Shown here one piece after another: positions 23,228-33,700 of a stretch of DNA of 64,000 nt; the stretch's first letter is position 1; every line of letters starts with the position of its first letter. The notes under the pieces are model-generated. The model was not told the origin of the DNA and made no database searches. It saw only the letters and a list, made by a program, of their open reading frames with translations. Source of the DNA: Thalassia testudinum. Taxonomy: Eukaryota; Streptophyta; Magnoliopsida; Alismatales; Hydrocharitaceae. A program made the translations under genes and the position numbers. The stretch covers positions 43,599,001 through 43,663,000 of the forward strand of contig JAZHRO010000003.1 of assembly GCA_037157565.1 (NCBI GenBank), given 5' to 3'.

Positions 23228-23695
23228 CAAGGTTTTAAATATCAATATCGATATCGTATCGACGAGTCAAAAGGGGATATATCGCCGATATCGGTGAAGT
23301 TTGGGGAAATCACTCAGAAAGCCATAAAATATTAAAAAATGCCACAAAATTTAAAAGTTATTTCTATGACAAATATATCACAAAAGAATACCAAAAAAAT
23401 GTACGTGTGTGTGTCCACCCAGACCCCAGATTCAATGCCCCAAAACCCTCCCTCCCGCCCAAACCCCTTTGGTTTCAAACCTCCTCCCTCGCCTGGTTCA
23501 AAATTTGAACCTCCTGCCCACAGTATGCCTTCCTGCCACCCTTGGTATCGGCAATATATCGCCAATGCCTCGAGATATCGCCGTATCGGCGATATATCAC
23601 CGATATCCGAGAAAAATATTCTTCAGGTGGTATCGATCCACCCAACCCGACGATATGTGATATATCGCCGATATATCGTGATATGTCAAACCCTG
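23228..23695 (+). mobile_element. 468-bp hAT-type MITE with CGATAT-rich ends
   Basis: Ends are CAAGGTTTTAAATATC and the complement of CAGGGTTTGACATATC, imperfect terminal inverted repeats. The 8 bases on each side (ATGTGAAT, ACGTAAAG) agree at 5 of 8 positions, fitting a worn 8-bp duplication. That reading is confirmed because both belong to the interrupted RT codons LDVK. Subterminal DNA is packed with CGATATCG/GATATATCGCCGATAT words. The 1333-bp element at 36009 has the same termini and intact duplication. Frames crossing it are chance. Confidence 0.8.
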
Positions 23696-24290
23696 ACGTA
23701 AAGAACGCTTTTCTCTATGGCGATCTTCAGAAGGAGGTTTACATGCAGCAGCCCCTAGGTTTTGAGGCTCAAGGTGAGTGTGTGCAGACTCAGGAAGGCC
23801 ATTTATGGCCTAAAGTAGAGCCCGAGAGCCTGGTTTCATAAGCTCTAAGATGTGTTGCAGAGAATAGGGATGCGGAGGTCTTCTTCATATCTCTCTATTT
23901 GTCAGGAAAATAGAGAATGGCATAGTAGCATACTGGTTTATGTAGATGACCTGATTATCACTGGTGATGATGAGACTGGGACAATACAGATCAAGGAGTA
24001 TCTTGCACAACAGTTTGTTATAAAGGATCTAAGTTAACTTAAATACTTCTTGGGGATCGAGGTTGCTAAGAGCAGAAATGGGATTGTTCTTTCTCAACGC
24101 AAGTATGCGTTGGATATTCTTCAAGAGATAGATATGCTGGGGTCTAAGCCAGACAATATGCCAATGGACCCTAAGCACAACTTTATGATGAGGAGGCAAA
24201 GGCAGCTGATAGCAGAGCATACAGACAGCTTGTGGGTAAGCTGTTGTACCTAACCATTACCAGACCTGATATTGCCTACGCAATAGGTAA
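23696..24290 (+). pseudogene. Copia B reverse transcriptase, part 2
   Basis: It resumes with KNAFLYGDLQKEVYMQQPLGFEAQGE. The catalytic box is intact: LVYVDDLIITGDDETG, with YVDD at 23939-23950. [44 protein letters not shown] and LLYLTIT follow. Only small shifts separate the pieces. Confidence 0.82.
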
Positions 24291-24329
24291 GCTGAGTCAA
24301 TTTATGAAGAGACCGATGAGGCCGCGTTA

Positions 24330-24893
24330 GCAGGCAACTATGCAGGTGTTAAGATACTTGAAGAAAGTACCAGGTCGTGGTATTCTTTTCCAAAGAGGCT
24401 CTCCCATGACAGTGGTGGGATATTCCGATGCTGATTATGCTAGATGTTTGGTTGATAGGAAATCCACCATTAGTTTCTGTACCTTTGTGGCAGGTAATCT
24501 TGTTAGGTGGAGGAGCAAGAAGCAGGGGGCAGTTTACTGCTCCAATGCAGGGTCAGAGTATAGGGGATGGCCCAGACTGTTGCAGAGATGGTTTGGATAC
24601 GATCTTTACTTCATGATTTGCATGTCCAGATTGAGGAACTTATGGAAATGAGATGCGACAATCGAGCAGCTAGTTACATAGCCAACAACCGATGTTCCAT
24701 GAGCGCACCAAACACGTTAAGGTAGACTACCACTACACCAAAGATATCATATAGCGTGGTTTGTTGTGCACTACCTATGTTGCATCTGAAGATCAGACTA
24801 CCGATGTGTTCACGAAGCCTTTATGTCGATCGACGTTTAACTATTGTTGTTCCAAGCTAAGCATGATAGGTATCTATGCTCCAGCTTGAGGAG
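24330..24893 (+). pseudogene. Copia B RNase H and polypurine tract
   Basis: MQVLRYLKKVPGRGILFQRGSP, VVGYSDADYARCLVDRKSTISFCTFVAGNLVRW (24340-24510), and a broken SxAxxEYR box follow. Then CDNRAAS, HERTKHV, YVASEDQTTDVFTKPL and CSKLSMIGIYAPA. The frame ends near 24888, directly before a purine stretch and the 3' LTR. Confidence 0.8.
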
Positions 24894-25048
24894 TGTTGAC
24901 ATGCTCCACTTATTATTTCTGCTTTTATCATGTTATGTCATTTCACATTTTATATTAGACATGCATTGTAATTGTTCCTAAACCTCTAGTCTATACATAA
25001 AGGTGTTGGGTTCTTTTGGGAAAATAAAATTGCTCATTTTCTCCAACT
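24894..25048 (+). repeat. 3' LTR of copia B
   Basis: 155 bp, partner of 20311-20465. Followed by TCATG (probable target duplication) and then the resumed 3' LTR of copia A. Confidence 0.82.
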
Positions 25049-25053
25049 TCATG

Positions 25054-25140
25054 GATTCATACTTCTATTTCTCCATCTCTTCTCTTCATAAAGAGGTGTA
25101 GGGTTTCTAAAATAAACTAGATTACACATTTCTTCCCACT
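25054..25140 (+). repeat. 3' LTR of copia A, right part
   Basis: Matches the truncated 5' LTR of A at 11606-11688, including TAGGGTTTCTAAAATAAACT. It ends at 25140, where the sequence of copia C's integrase (GVAEH, minus strand) begins. Confidence 0.75.
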
Positions 25141-25750
25141 GTGCTCAGCCACCCCATTGTATTGGGATGTGTGGGCACAAGCTCTATGGTGAAGAGTGCC
25201 ATTGTCAGACAAAAAACCAGAAACATCCTTTTGCATAAATTCAAGAGCATTGCGACTGTGAAAAATCTTAATGTACGTGATTATAGAAATTCTGAACATT
25301 AAAAAACCTTGGAATAGCAAACCCAATCTCACCCAATCTTAGATCGATCCTTCATCAAAAATGTCCAAGACAATCGACTATAATTATCGATAAAAACAAC
25401 AAAATACTAGTAAAAAGACCGGTGACTTATTCCACATGGACCGAATGCATCACAATGAATCAACTGAAAATGGGCTAAACTCCTCTTATTTTGGCAAGAA
25501 GCAAATGAACATGGTGATGTTTGCAAAGTTGGCAAGCTTCACAATTTAACTTATCAGGGATAAACCACTTAGGAAACATCTTCCAAAGTCTGGAGACCAA
25601 AGGGTAACCTAGAGGATGGTGCCACAAAATCAAATCGATCGAGATACATGCAGCACCAACAAAAATGTGAGTATCGATATAGTAGAGGCTATCACGCTCA
25701 ATCCCCCCACCAATCATCTCCCCCATCCAGAAAGAAGACTAAATGCTTAA
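25141..25750 (-). pseudogene. Copia C integrase
   Basis: On the minus strand: LWHHPLGYPLVSRLWKMFPKWFIPDKLNCEACQLCKHHHVHL (zinc-binding, 25650-25510). Later NALEFMQKDVSGFLSDNGTLHHRACAHTSQYNGVAEH (25260-25141). It stops in the middle of the NGVAE motif, where copia A entered. L at 61575 is the closest relative in the window (LECKACQLSKHHCV). Confidence 0.8.
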
Positions 25751-25869
25751 CAAAAATCATTCAACAATAAACTCAAGGGAAACTCAGGAGTATAATAAAC
25801 ATCTTTCAATCTCAATAAGTTTGAAAACTGGACATCCCCTATTGTAGTGACAGGAGAATAGGTTCCGTT

Positions 25870-26150
25870 GGCTAGACAAATAGAGGTAACGACAGAGGCC
25901 TATCGTAGAGACAAAAGTGAACCTTTCTTACAGTAAGGTTACTGGAAGCACCTAAATCAACCACCCAAGCCAAAGTCAATGTAGTAATAGCTAGGTTAGC
26001 AGAGCTCCCAATTGTTGCCAAAGACACAAACGTATCTGATAGAGTTGCCTGCTTTAGTATCTGCATGAGTTGGGTATAATCACCAGCTATCAAAGCAGGA
26101 AGTCTAGGCGGAGTAGGAGGATTCTTCCATAGAACAACCGTAGTCACCTG
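25870..26150 (-). pseudogene. Copia C protease
   Basis: LPALIAGDYTQLMQIL, then ATIGSSANLAITTLTLAWVVDLGASSNLTV. The active-site Ser of DSGA is Leu (DLGA). The linker is nearly the same as in copia L (IGSFTNLANTTFALSWVINSSASNHLTG), so C and L are one family. Confidence 0.75.
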
Positions 26151-26299
26151 ACCAGGAAAGCCAAACTTGGCTCAACACCATGGTTGGTCCTTTGGCAATG
26201 AATACATGGATTGTACGTCCTACCATGTCTACGTTTGACACCATAGGCACCACGCCCACCAGAGATCGCAAAGTCAGATGTTTCTGTAGTGGTGGGGGG

Positions 26300-26960
26300 T
26301 GTAGTAGTAGAAGTGTCAGACACTACATCAAATGCAATCTTCTAAAGCCTCCCAAAGACAACCTCCAAATCAAGCATATCAGCCATGGCAAGGATCTGAT
26401 CACGAGCTAATGCATATTTGGTGCTCAAACCATCCAGGAATCTATAAACCTGCCAAGACTGCCTCTGACCAGTCTGGATCTCACAATAGGAGGGTTGAAA
26501 GATATTAAGCTCCTCAAATGATCCCTCCATCTCAGTAAAATAATCCAGTAGAGTGTGATCCCCCTGAGAAGTGGACCATATCCAACAATAGATATCATCC
26601 AAGCAAGCATGATTAGATCTCTAAGAGTATTTCGCTAGACTCTCCCAGATTTCTTTAGCATTCTTCGTGAATAGGAGATTTGTTGCAATCTAAGGTTCCA
26701 CACTATTCATCACCCAATTCAACGTAAAATAATTATCTTCCTCGTATTTGTCGAAGTCTGAAGCATCAGCCTTGACAAGATCCTTAGTGAGTATGCAAAG
26801 CTTCTTTTAGCCTCCAACAAAGTTCTTGAATGCCTGAACCCAAAGGAGGTAGTTCCTAACAGTGTTGAGTTTCATAGTGGTGCCTTAGACTACAAGAGAA
26901 GTAGACGAAGTCATAGGCTTGACTTCAGAGATGATAGACGACCCAGATATAGCCATGTTG
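26300..26960 (-). pseudogene. Copia C gag
   Basis: ADASDFDKYEEDNYFTLNWVMNS, then DDIYCWIWSTSQGDHTLLDYFTEMEGSFEELNIFQPSYCE and WQVYRFLDGLSTKYALARDQILAMADMLDLEVVFGRL (26602-26342). This is the same protein type as element 1's gag (TKYYEKMEASFEDLDIYEP, FLSGLHPRYRAANDQILA). C therefore is a gag-bearing relative of the gag-only element. Several stops are present. Confidence 0.75.
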
Positions 26961-27538
26961 GAGGCAAGGAAGCAAAATATTCATTGTTTATAAAATCTGA
27001 TTTTTGTTCAACTTTTGCGATGGCCAACACCACCACCAAGATCAGAAGAGGTGGCATCGAGGACCAATAGCAATGCCGAGGCCACAAGGGGGTAGCACCA
27101 ATGGCTAACCAGGACAACCAGCGGGTGGCATTAGTGGTCAACAACACCACCAACCTACTAGCGACAGCGCTACAAGCCCCCTCCTCACGCTAGCTAGCAT
27201 TGGGAGGGGCCCCTAGCGATGCTGGTGCTATTAGTGACGTTGGCTGCTGCTGGCAGCGCTCCTAGCTATTGCTGACAAGAAGAGAATGAGCGGAAGAGAG
27301 AGAGAGGAGCCTCTCTCTAGTGGCAGTGCTACAAGCCCCCTCCTCACGCTAGCTAGCATTGGGAGGGGCCCCTAGTGATGCTAGTGATGTTAGTGATGTT
27401 GGTTGCTGCTGGCAATGCTCCTAGCTACTATCGACAAGAAGAAAATGAGAGGAAGAGAGTCTCTCTCTATGGTTGGATTTTTCGTGGAGAAAGATATTCG
27501 AGTGCAAAGGGTCCAGAGCTCACCTCGCTTTAATACCA

Positions 27539-27683
27539 TGTTGAGGGAGAAAGAAGAATGAAACGTCTTATTTCAAACGTAAACCTTAGGTCTCTTTATA
27601 TAAACTTTCAGAAAAATTACAAATGATATCCTTGATAAACAAAAAAATAACAAAGTACTCATAAAATAGTAAATAACACTACA
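27539..27683 (-). repeat. 5' LTR of copia C
   Basis: 145 bp, pairs with 11156-11300. The primer-binding site complement is at its left edge (27527-27538). CTTTT at 27684-27688 is the right target duplication. Confidence 0.85.
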
Positions 27684-27850
27684 CTTTTATTTTGATTTGG
27701 TGCTTATGGTTGGAGCACAATGGGGTGGTTTTTAGAGGTGAGAGAGATCATGTAGATGGGGTAAACCATTACTTTGGCTTGCTTTGTAATGCTTAGAGCA
27801 TTTAGCTCTCCCTTTTAATGAATTTGAGGGGTTAACATTTCTTGTTAACC
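27684..27850 (+). pseudogene. L1-type LINE relic, segment 3 (3' end)
   Basis: LIWCLWLEHNGVVFRGERD is the usual C-terminal end of plant LINE ORF2 (LWxERNxRxF). It is followed by a TTTAGCTCTCCCTTTTAATGAA-like 3' end common to this LINE group. No poly(A) tail can be made out. Confidence 0.65.
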
Positions 27851-28128
27851 TCCCTTTCCTCTTTAAGGGATAAAAAGCTAGTGACGAGACGAACCATGCT
27901 TATATCCTTGAGATGCATAGCTGAACCCAAGGAAAAATCAAGTTTCGGTGGAGAGGAGAAAAAAAGAGAAAAAGAGCATGTGGATGCAGCAGTCAAATGT
28001 AGGATTGTTGCTTCGGACCCACGGCCTACTTATATATAGAGGCTACTAGCAAATTACACAATTAAGCCCAAAAAACAACAAATGAAAAAAACACAAACGT
28101 AACATATTGAAGCAACCTATTCTAACTA
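27851..28128. other. No gene; possible LTR debris
   Basis: Contains AAGAAAAAAGAG-rich sequence, a TATATATAGAGG box (about 28031) and an LTR-like tail GAAGCAACCTATTCTAAC. That tail resembles 2485-2501 near element 1, so it may be the worn LTR of the same old family. Confidence 0.35.
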
Positions 28129-28259
28129 TGAGAGAAAATGAATCGGTACTTAATCTAATTCTTTATTCTATAACCCTACCTTTATATATCTAGAGGTGGG
28201 AAAGGTACAAGAAAGCTCCTCGAAGAAAACAAGGGGAAAATGTAACAAGTAAAAAACCA

Positions 28260-29700
28260 TTAGAGCATATATGTCAATCATGCTTAGCTTGAAACAACAA
28301 ATATCGAAGGATGATCGGAACACCGCCTTAGTAAAGATATCTGTTGTTTGGTCATCAGAGGAGACATAAGTAATGAAGGTGAGACCTCTCTGGATCAAGT
28401 CACATGTGCAGTGGCAATCAACCTCCACATGCTTGGTCCTCTCGTGAAACATCGAATTGCTAGTAATATAGGTAGCTACTTTGTTATCATACTTCATCTC
28501 CCTAGGTACATCAATAGGAACATGCAAGTCTACAAGAAGAGATCTTACTCACGTGTGTGCCATGGCTCTATATTCTGACTCTGCACTAGAGCTGGAGACA
28601 ACAACTTATTTCTTACTCTTCCAAGTCACTAGATTTCCTACCACATAGGTGCAGAAGCCAGTAGTAGATTTCCTATCTGCCAAACATCTAGCATAGTTTG
28701 CATCCGAATATGCCACAACACTCATATAGGGCCCCTTAGTGAATAGGACCCTTCTCCTTAGAGCTTTCTTTAGGTACCTCAACACCATCATTGCACATCC
28801 ATAAACTGGCTTAATTTCACAACAGCAAGGGAATATCAGGTCTGGTAATGGTCAAATACAGAAGCTTGCTGACTACGCCTTTGTACCATCGATTGTCCAC
28901 TACCTCAGCCTCCTCATCATACAAATGCACCTTGGGATCCATAGGAATATTGGCTATCTTTGCACCCAGCCTGCTAGTCTCTTGTAGCAAGTCAAGTGCA
29001 TACTTCCCTTGGGAAAGAACAACACTCTTCTTACTCCGTGCCACTTCTATCCCAAGGAAGTAACTAAGAGGACCAAGACTTCTATAAGAAAATTAATCGC
29101 CAAACTCTTCTTGACCTCAACAATATCATGTCCATTACTTCCCATAAGAATGATATCATTCACATAAACCAGCAGTGCCACCACATCATGTGTCATCTGT
29201 CTAACAAACAAGAAATGATATGAAGAAGATCTTTAGAAGCCTAGCATCTCAACAATCTCTGACAACTTCTGAAACCATGCCTTGGGGCTCTGTTTCATAC
29301 CATAGACCGTCTTACAGAGGCAACACTCAAGAATACTCCCCTTGAACCACATAATTAGGACGTTGCTACACATACACTTCTTCCTGCAAGTCACTATATA
29401 GGAAAGCATTTTTTATATCAAATTGGTGGAGGACCCACTTGTGTTGTACGACAACAGAAACAAGATGCAGACAGTAGGAAGACATGCCATTGTAGAGGTG
29501 TCAAAGAAATCCACTCCATAAGTTTACTTGAACCCCTTAGCAACAAGACGACCTTTATGTTTGGCAAAAGTCCCTTTGGGGTTATATATTTGATGGTAAA
29601 CACCCATCGACACCCCACTACAAGCTCGTGGAGGCATATCTACAAGGTCCAATGTGCTACAGAAGCGAAGAATAGCCATCTCACCCTATATGAGATAACA
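28260..29700 (-). pseudogene. Copia E reverse transcriptase and RNase H
   Basis: On the minus strand: MGCRWVFTIKY (about 29618), VVLSQGKYALDLLQETSRLGAKIANIPMDPKVHLYDEEAE and [12 protein letters not shown] (29044-28830). RNase H follows: MMVLRYLKKALRRRVLFTKG, VVAYSDANYARCLADRKSTTGFCTYVVGNLVTWKSKK (28791-28606), then KYDNKVATYITSNSMFHERTKHVEVDCHCTCDLIQRG and TTDIFTKA (28500-28330). Closest to A and B of this window. Confidence 0.8.
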
Positions 29701-30035
29701 CCACTTAGGATCAAGCATGGCCTGCTAATAACCAACAAGAATGGATGTGGTAGGGATAGCATAACAGAACTTGCTATAGGTCCCTCCTAAAAATGCAATG
29801 GACACAACATGTGATACGGAATATTGGGCACAACTCCATGGCACCTTGCAAACTACAAGGGGAGGATCAAGGTCATCTGTCGTTGGAGGCTTCGTCTCAA
29901 CACTAGGTATAACCTCATCACTATTGCCCTGTAGACACCCTACATCACTATGCACAATCTTATTAGTGTCTAAATCACATATGCTCACCCGACACCAAGT
30001 TAGAACAAATGAATCTAATTCTTTATTCCATAACC

Positions 30036-30040
<5 letters not shown>

Positions 30041-30092
<52 letters not shown>
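30041..30092. repeat. (TA)n microsatellite inside the 5' LTR of E
   Basis: About 25 TA units. It lies where the other LTR has TTATATATCT, so a short TATA-like run in the LTR expanded after insertion. Both strands translate as Ile-Tyr repeats, which creates spurious reading frames up to 202 codons. Confidence 0.95.
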
Positions 30093-30096
<4 letters not shown>

Positions 30097-30339
30097 TGGA
30101 AAAAGTACAAGAAATCTCCTTAAAGAAAACAAGGGAAAAATGTAACAAGTAAATAAAAGACCGTAGGAGCTTAAACAAAAACATCTTATTTCAAAAAGTA
30201 CTCTAGCCTCTCTTATATAAAGATGGGGGAATACCAAATTGCATACATGTCCGTAAAGAAATTGAAAAAAACATGAAACTATAAAAAGACAATATAATAT
30301 GAAGACTCTAATAACTCTAACACTCCCCTTCAAGTTAAA

Positions 30340-33300
30340 GCATAGATATCTATCAAGTCCAACTTGTCACATAAGAATGAGTCTCTTCTTGGTAAGGGCC
30401 TTTATGAGAATATCAACAAGCTGAAGCTTAGAGGACACATGGAGAGTTGTAATCTTCTCTTCCGCCACAACATTCTGTATGAAATGGGAATCAACCTCTA
30501 TGTGCTTTGTCCTCTCGTAAAAGACAATTAAAAGTGACGTGTGTGGTTGACTTGTCGCAAAACTGGGTACTTTACTTGAATCCTAAGATCAGCCAGAAAA
30601 GAAGTAATCCAAGTCACCTCACATGCCATATGGACCATTACTCTATACTCAACCTCAATAGTAGAACAAGCCACCACCATCTATTCTTGTTGCACCATTA
30701 AACAAGGTTGCCTCCAAGGAAGACAACATACCCAGTGGCAGATTTTCTATCTTCAACAGACCTTACATGGCCTGCATCAGAATAGGAACATAAATCTTGA
30801 TGCCTATTGTTCCTATAGTACAATCCTTTTCTTGGGGACCCCTTCAGATATTTCAAGATAAGACAAACATCATGTTAATGACCATAGCATGGTTTGTCCG
30901 TGTATTGGCTTGCCTTGTTGACCGCAAAGCCAATATTTGGGCGAGTAATGGTCAATTATAACAACTTTCCCACAATGCTCCTATACCCATAGACATCCTC
31001 AGTGGATCTTGTCTCCCCATATTTCCTTTTCTGCTCAATAGGAATAGCAGAAGGCTTGGTAACAAGAAGTTCAACATCCTCAAGTATTTAATGATGCTTC
31101 GTTAAGAGAGCACTTGTAATACCCCCAAAAAAAGTCCCACAGTAAACTCATGAAAATGAGTAGTGGGATATAAAGAATTTGATAATTACTCAACTTGAGC
31201 TTCAGCATTTTGGGCGGCTATCTTAAATTTATGGGGTTCTAACCCAATAACTTGTCAAGGATAGTTTTTTCTTCAATTAGACTCGAATTTAGTCCTGGGT
31301 CATTACAAATGATATCAAAGCTAAACTCCCTTTAGTATGAAAGGGCTACCCTTGGGACGGTCAAAGAGAGTACCAGGAGGTGGAGCTACCACTACTAATA
31401 GGAGTATATTGATTGATTGAATCCTGACGAGGACGTCAAAATTTCAAGTGGGAGAGGTTGTAACACCCACAAAAATAATCTCACATATTAAACTCATGAA
31501 AATGAATAGTAAGATATAAAGGATTTAAGAATTACTACTTAACAACTTGGGCTTAAGCATTTTGGGTGATTATCTTAGGTTTATGGAGCACATACCAATA
31601 AGTTGTCAACGATAATTTTTCTTAATTACTCGGGTTTAGACCTAGGTCGTTACACAATAAGAACTACAGTGCTAATGGTAGCCTTCTTGATAAAGATAGA
31701 ATGGTCAGATGTGGCCCATTTGAAGCCAATCTTCATCACCTCCATGGTCAATTTGTCAAATTAGGCATAAGGACTCTGCTTAAGGCCATATATGACCCTC
31801 TTCAGTCTACATACATGCTCTCCCTCAATCTCGTAACCAAGAGGTTGCCACATATACACCTTGGTTAAATCACCATAAAAGAAAGTGTTTTTGATGTCAA
31901 GCTAAAATAGTAGTCACTTCTTGTTGACAATAGAAAGACTGACATGTATGCAGGCAACTCAAGCCACAAGCGAAAAAGTCTCGAAGTTGTCAACACCATG
32001 TCAGTGTGAAGCCCTTAGTCGCAACTCGCACCTTGAATCTATCAATGCCACCATTTGCAAAGTACTTCATTGTGTAGACCATCTGCAATCAACAATCTTG
32101 GCCCCAAGTGGACATGGGACAAGTTCTCATGTGCCATGAATAATAAGGGCCTCCATCTCGTCATCCAGAGCAACCTTCCAGTAAGGATCCTAGGAGGTTC
32201 AGAGTAATCACGTGGAATCACAGTACCCAACAAGGCTCTGGAAAACTGTTGTAGTGCTAGATCTAGATGCGTTGTGGATGTATAGTAAGAGATATAATGT
32301 AGTCTACATGAGCAAATTACCTTAAAGCAATCAACATATCAATCTCCTCGCTTGAACTCTATCTCCAAAGGAGCAAGACTATCATCTAGTAGGGAAGTTG
32401 GCATATTAAGCAATGGAACATGTCTCCATGTCCCATCTGTGACAAGTCTGGAGTTGGCGAGATATGAGCTTAATATTAGTTCCGTCTTCGGAGAAGGAAC
32501 CTTCTCGAAGAAAGTGACATCCGTTGTGACAATGTACCATTTGTTGCCTAGACATAACATTGGTAGCCTTCTAGGTACGAGAATAGCGAAGGAAAACACA
32601 CTTAATTATATGTGGAAACAACTTTTGTTCTGTTGGCCAAAGGCATGCACAAAAGGTGTACATCCAGACACCTAAAGTGGCAAAGCAAAGGAACGATTCA
32701 TATCGGGATATAGTAGCTGAAATGAGATCTCTCTTCGTAGAATAGATTAAGGAACCTAATTGATCAAATATGTTGTAGTGAATACATCTCCCCAAAACTG
32801 CTTCAAAACCCTCATGAAGACAAGAAGAGTTCGGACTATATCTAATATGTGTCTTAGCTTCCTTTTAGCAATGCTATTTTGTTGAGAAGTGGAAGTATGA
32901 TGCAAGGAGCCATTGGCAGTTAAGTACGACTGCAACTCCATGAACCAAGGCATTATCACTACGAAAGATCTCTATAGATGTAGAGTAGAAATTTCACACC
33001 TCAACAAAGAATCGCTTCACCACATGAAGTATTTCCACCTAGTCCTTCATAAGAAATGTATAGGTGGATCTATTGTAGTCGTCAACAAACACAACAAAAA
33101 ATCTATAGCCTGGAATACTAGACACATAAGACCTCCCCCAGACATCGCAATGAATAAGAAGGAAGGTTGTTTTGCTATGCTCCTCTATCCTTTAAGGGAA
33201 TGTAGATTGATGATGCTTTCTCAGTTGGCAAGCCTCAATCGAATTTCTCAGATGGAGAGAGATAAGTGAACATCTGGTGTAGTTTCCCAAACGAGGAATG

Positions 33301-33700
33301 ACTAAGTCTATGATGCCAGAGTAAAGGATTGGTAGAAATAGAAGCAACTCTGGCAAAACGAGTTAGAATAGCAAGATAGTTCAATCCATCCCTCTTATAT
33401 CCACCACTAATAATCTAGTTGGTTTGTCTATCCAGAAAGTAGTCGTGACCATCAACTATGACATGGCAATTCAATTCCTTACATAGCTTGCTGACAAAGA
33501 GGAGTCGTAGAAAACTCAAGTGCACAGTGTATGTTTGACAACAGCAAGTAGGAGAACTGAACATCTCCCACTACAATTACATGAGAGTAGGTACTAATCA
33601 CCAGCTTCACAAAGGTGACCATTTTGGCCAGTTGAGTCTCACACAAACTAACATCACCAGTAAGTAGATGCACCTGAGTCAATCACCTAATTGCCACTAG
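30340..33700 (-). pseudogene. Copia F pol relic
   Basis: The protease region ends TYLLTGDVSLCETQLAK, and in the integrase core NGSLHHTSTSQQNSIAKRKLRHILDIVRTLL reads in place of NGVAERK (Glu to Lys). The integrase C-terminus FAILVPRRLPMLCLGNKWYIVTTDVTFFEKVPS lies at 32590-32490. The RT and RNase H parts are recognisable only as short words (for example the complement of SDADHVRSVEDRKS near 30760). The frame is heavily broken. Confidence 0.65.
31115..31654 (+). mobile_element. 540-bp TRIM-like element in copia F
   Basis: Direct terminal repeats of about 193 and 196 bp (31115-31307 and 31459-31654). Both start TGTAAYACCC, and they end CATTACA and CGTTACA. Only about 150 bases lie between. A primer-site variant TGATATCAAAGC starts at 31310 and a purine tract (GTGGGAGAGG) lies before the second repeat. 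This is the layout of terminal-repeat retrotransposons in miniature: no coding capacity, moved by other elements. It interrupts copia F's reverse transcriptase. No target duplication is clear. The repeats differ at many places, so it is old. Confidence 0.85.

Larger units (their letters stand above)
20311..25048 (+). mobile_element. Copia B: plus-strand copia nested in the 3' LTR of A
   Basis: LTRs of 155 bp each (20311-20465 and 24894-25048), sharing CTCCACTTATTATTTCTGCT. The primer-site variant TGATATTAAAG is at 20466 and the polypurine tract lies before 24894. The leader (20480-21100) is GC-rich with no gag motif. Protease starts at about 21215, integrase at 21590, reverse transcriptase at 22900 (broken by a hAT-type element), RNase H at 24340. 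The reading frame is moderately preserved. Its RNase H tail (KLSMIGIYAPA) matches that of A, so A and B are related families. Confidence 0.85.
11606..25140 (+). mobile_element. Copia A: plus-strand element nested in C, itself host to D and B
   Basis: Order: a truncated 5' LTR (11606-11688), primer-binding site TGGTATTAGAGC (11689), gag, protease, first part of integrase (to 14286), copia D inserted antisense, rest of integrase (18186-18420), reverse transcriptase, RNase H (to 20214), a purine-rich tract (20227-20235), 3' LTR part 1 (20236-20310), copia B inserted, 3' LTR part 2 (25054-25140). The LTR tail TAGGGTTTCTAAAATAAACT at both outer ends ties the halves together. The first ~75 bp of the 5' LTR are missing, so its target duplication cannot be tested. 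Confidence 0.85.
11156..27683 (-). mobile_element. Copia C: complete element split by nested insertions
   Basis: Two 145-bp LTRs (11156-11300 and 27539-27683), both TG...CA, flanked by the perfect duplication CTTTT. In element orientation it starts at the right: primer-binding site 27527-27538 (complement of TGGTATTAAAGC), leader, gag, protease, integrase up to about 25141. There copia A interrupts it. The C-terminal RNase H end and polypurine complement lie at 11301-11605. Reverse transcriptase is not found, so a deletion accompanied or followed A's insertion. The host of C is the LINE relic. Confidence 0.88.
28129..30147 (-). mobile_element. Copia E: internally deleted minus-strand copia
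   Basis: LTRs at 28129-28247 and 29998-30147 share AATCTAATTCTTTATTC and GAAAACAAGG...TGTAACA. The right one is longer because of a (TA)n run. Between them only RNase H, reverse transcriptase and a scrap of integrase end remain (about 1.75 kb); gag, protease and the integrase core are absent. A primer-site complement remnant lies at about 29988. No target duplication is evident. Confidence 0.75.

Noticed and set aside
23339..23701. 120-codon frame
   Set aside because: It lies wholly in the 468-bp hAT-type element and its AT-palindrome ends. The codons are by-products of GATATCG repeats.
29725..30333. 202-codon minus-strand frame and 115-codon plus frame rich in Ile-Tyr
   Set aside because: They run through the (TA)n microsatellite of copia E's LTR. 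The Ile-Tyr repeats are a translation of TA units and the rest has no family signature.
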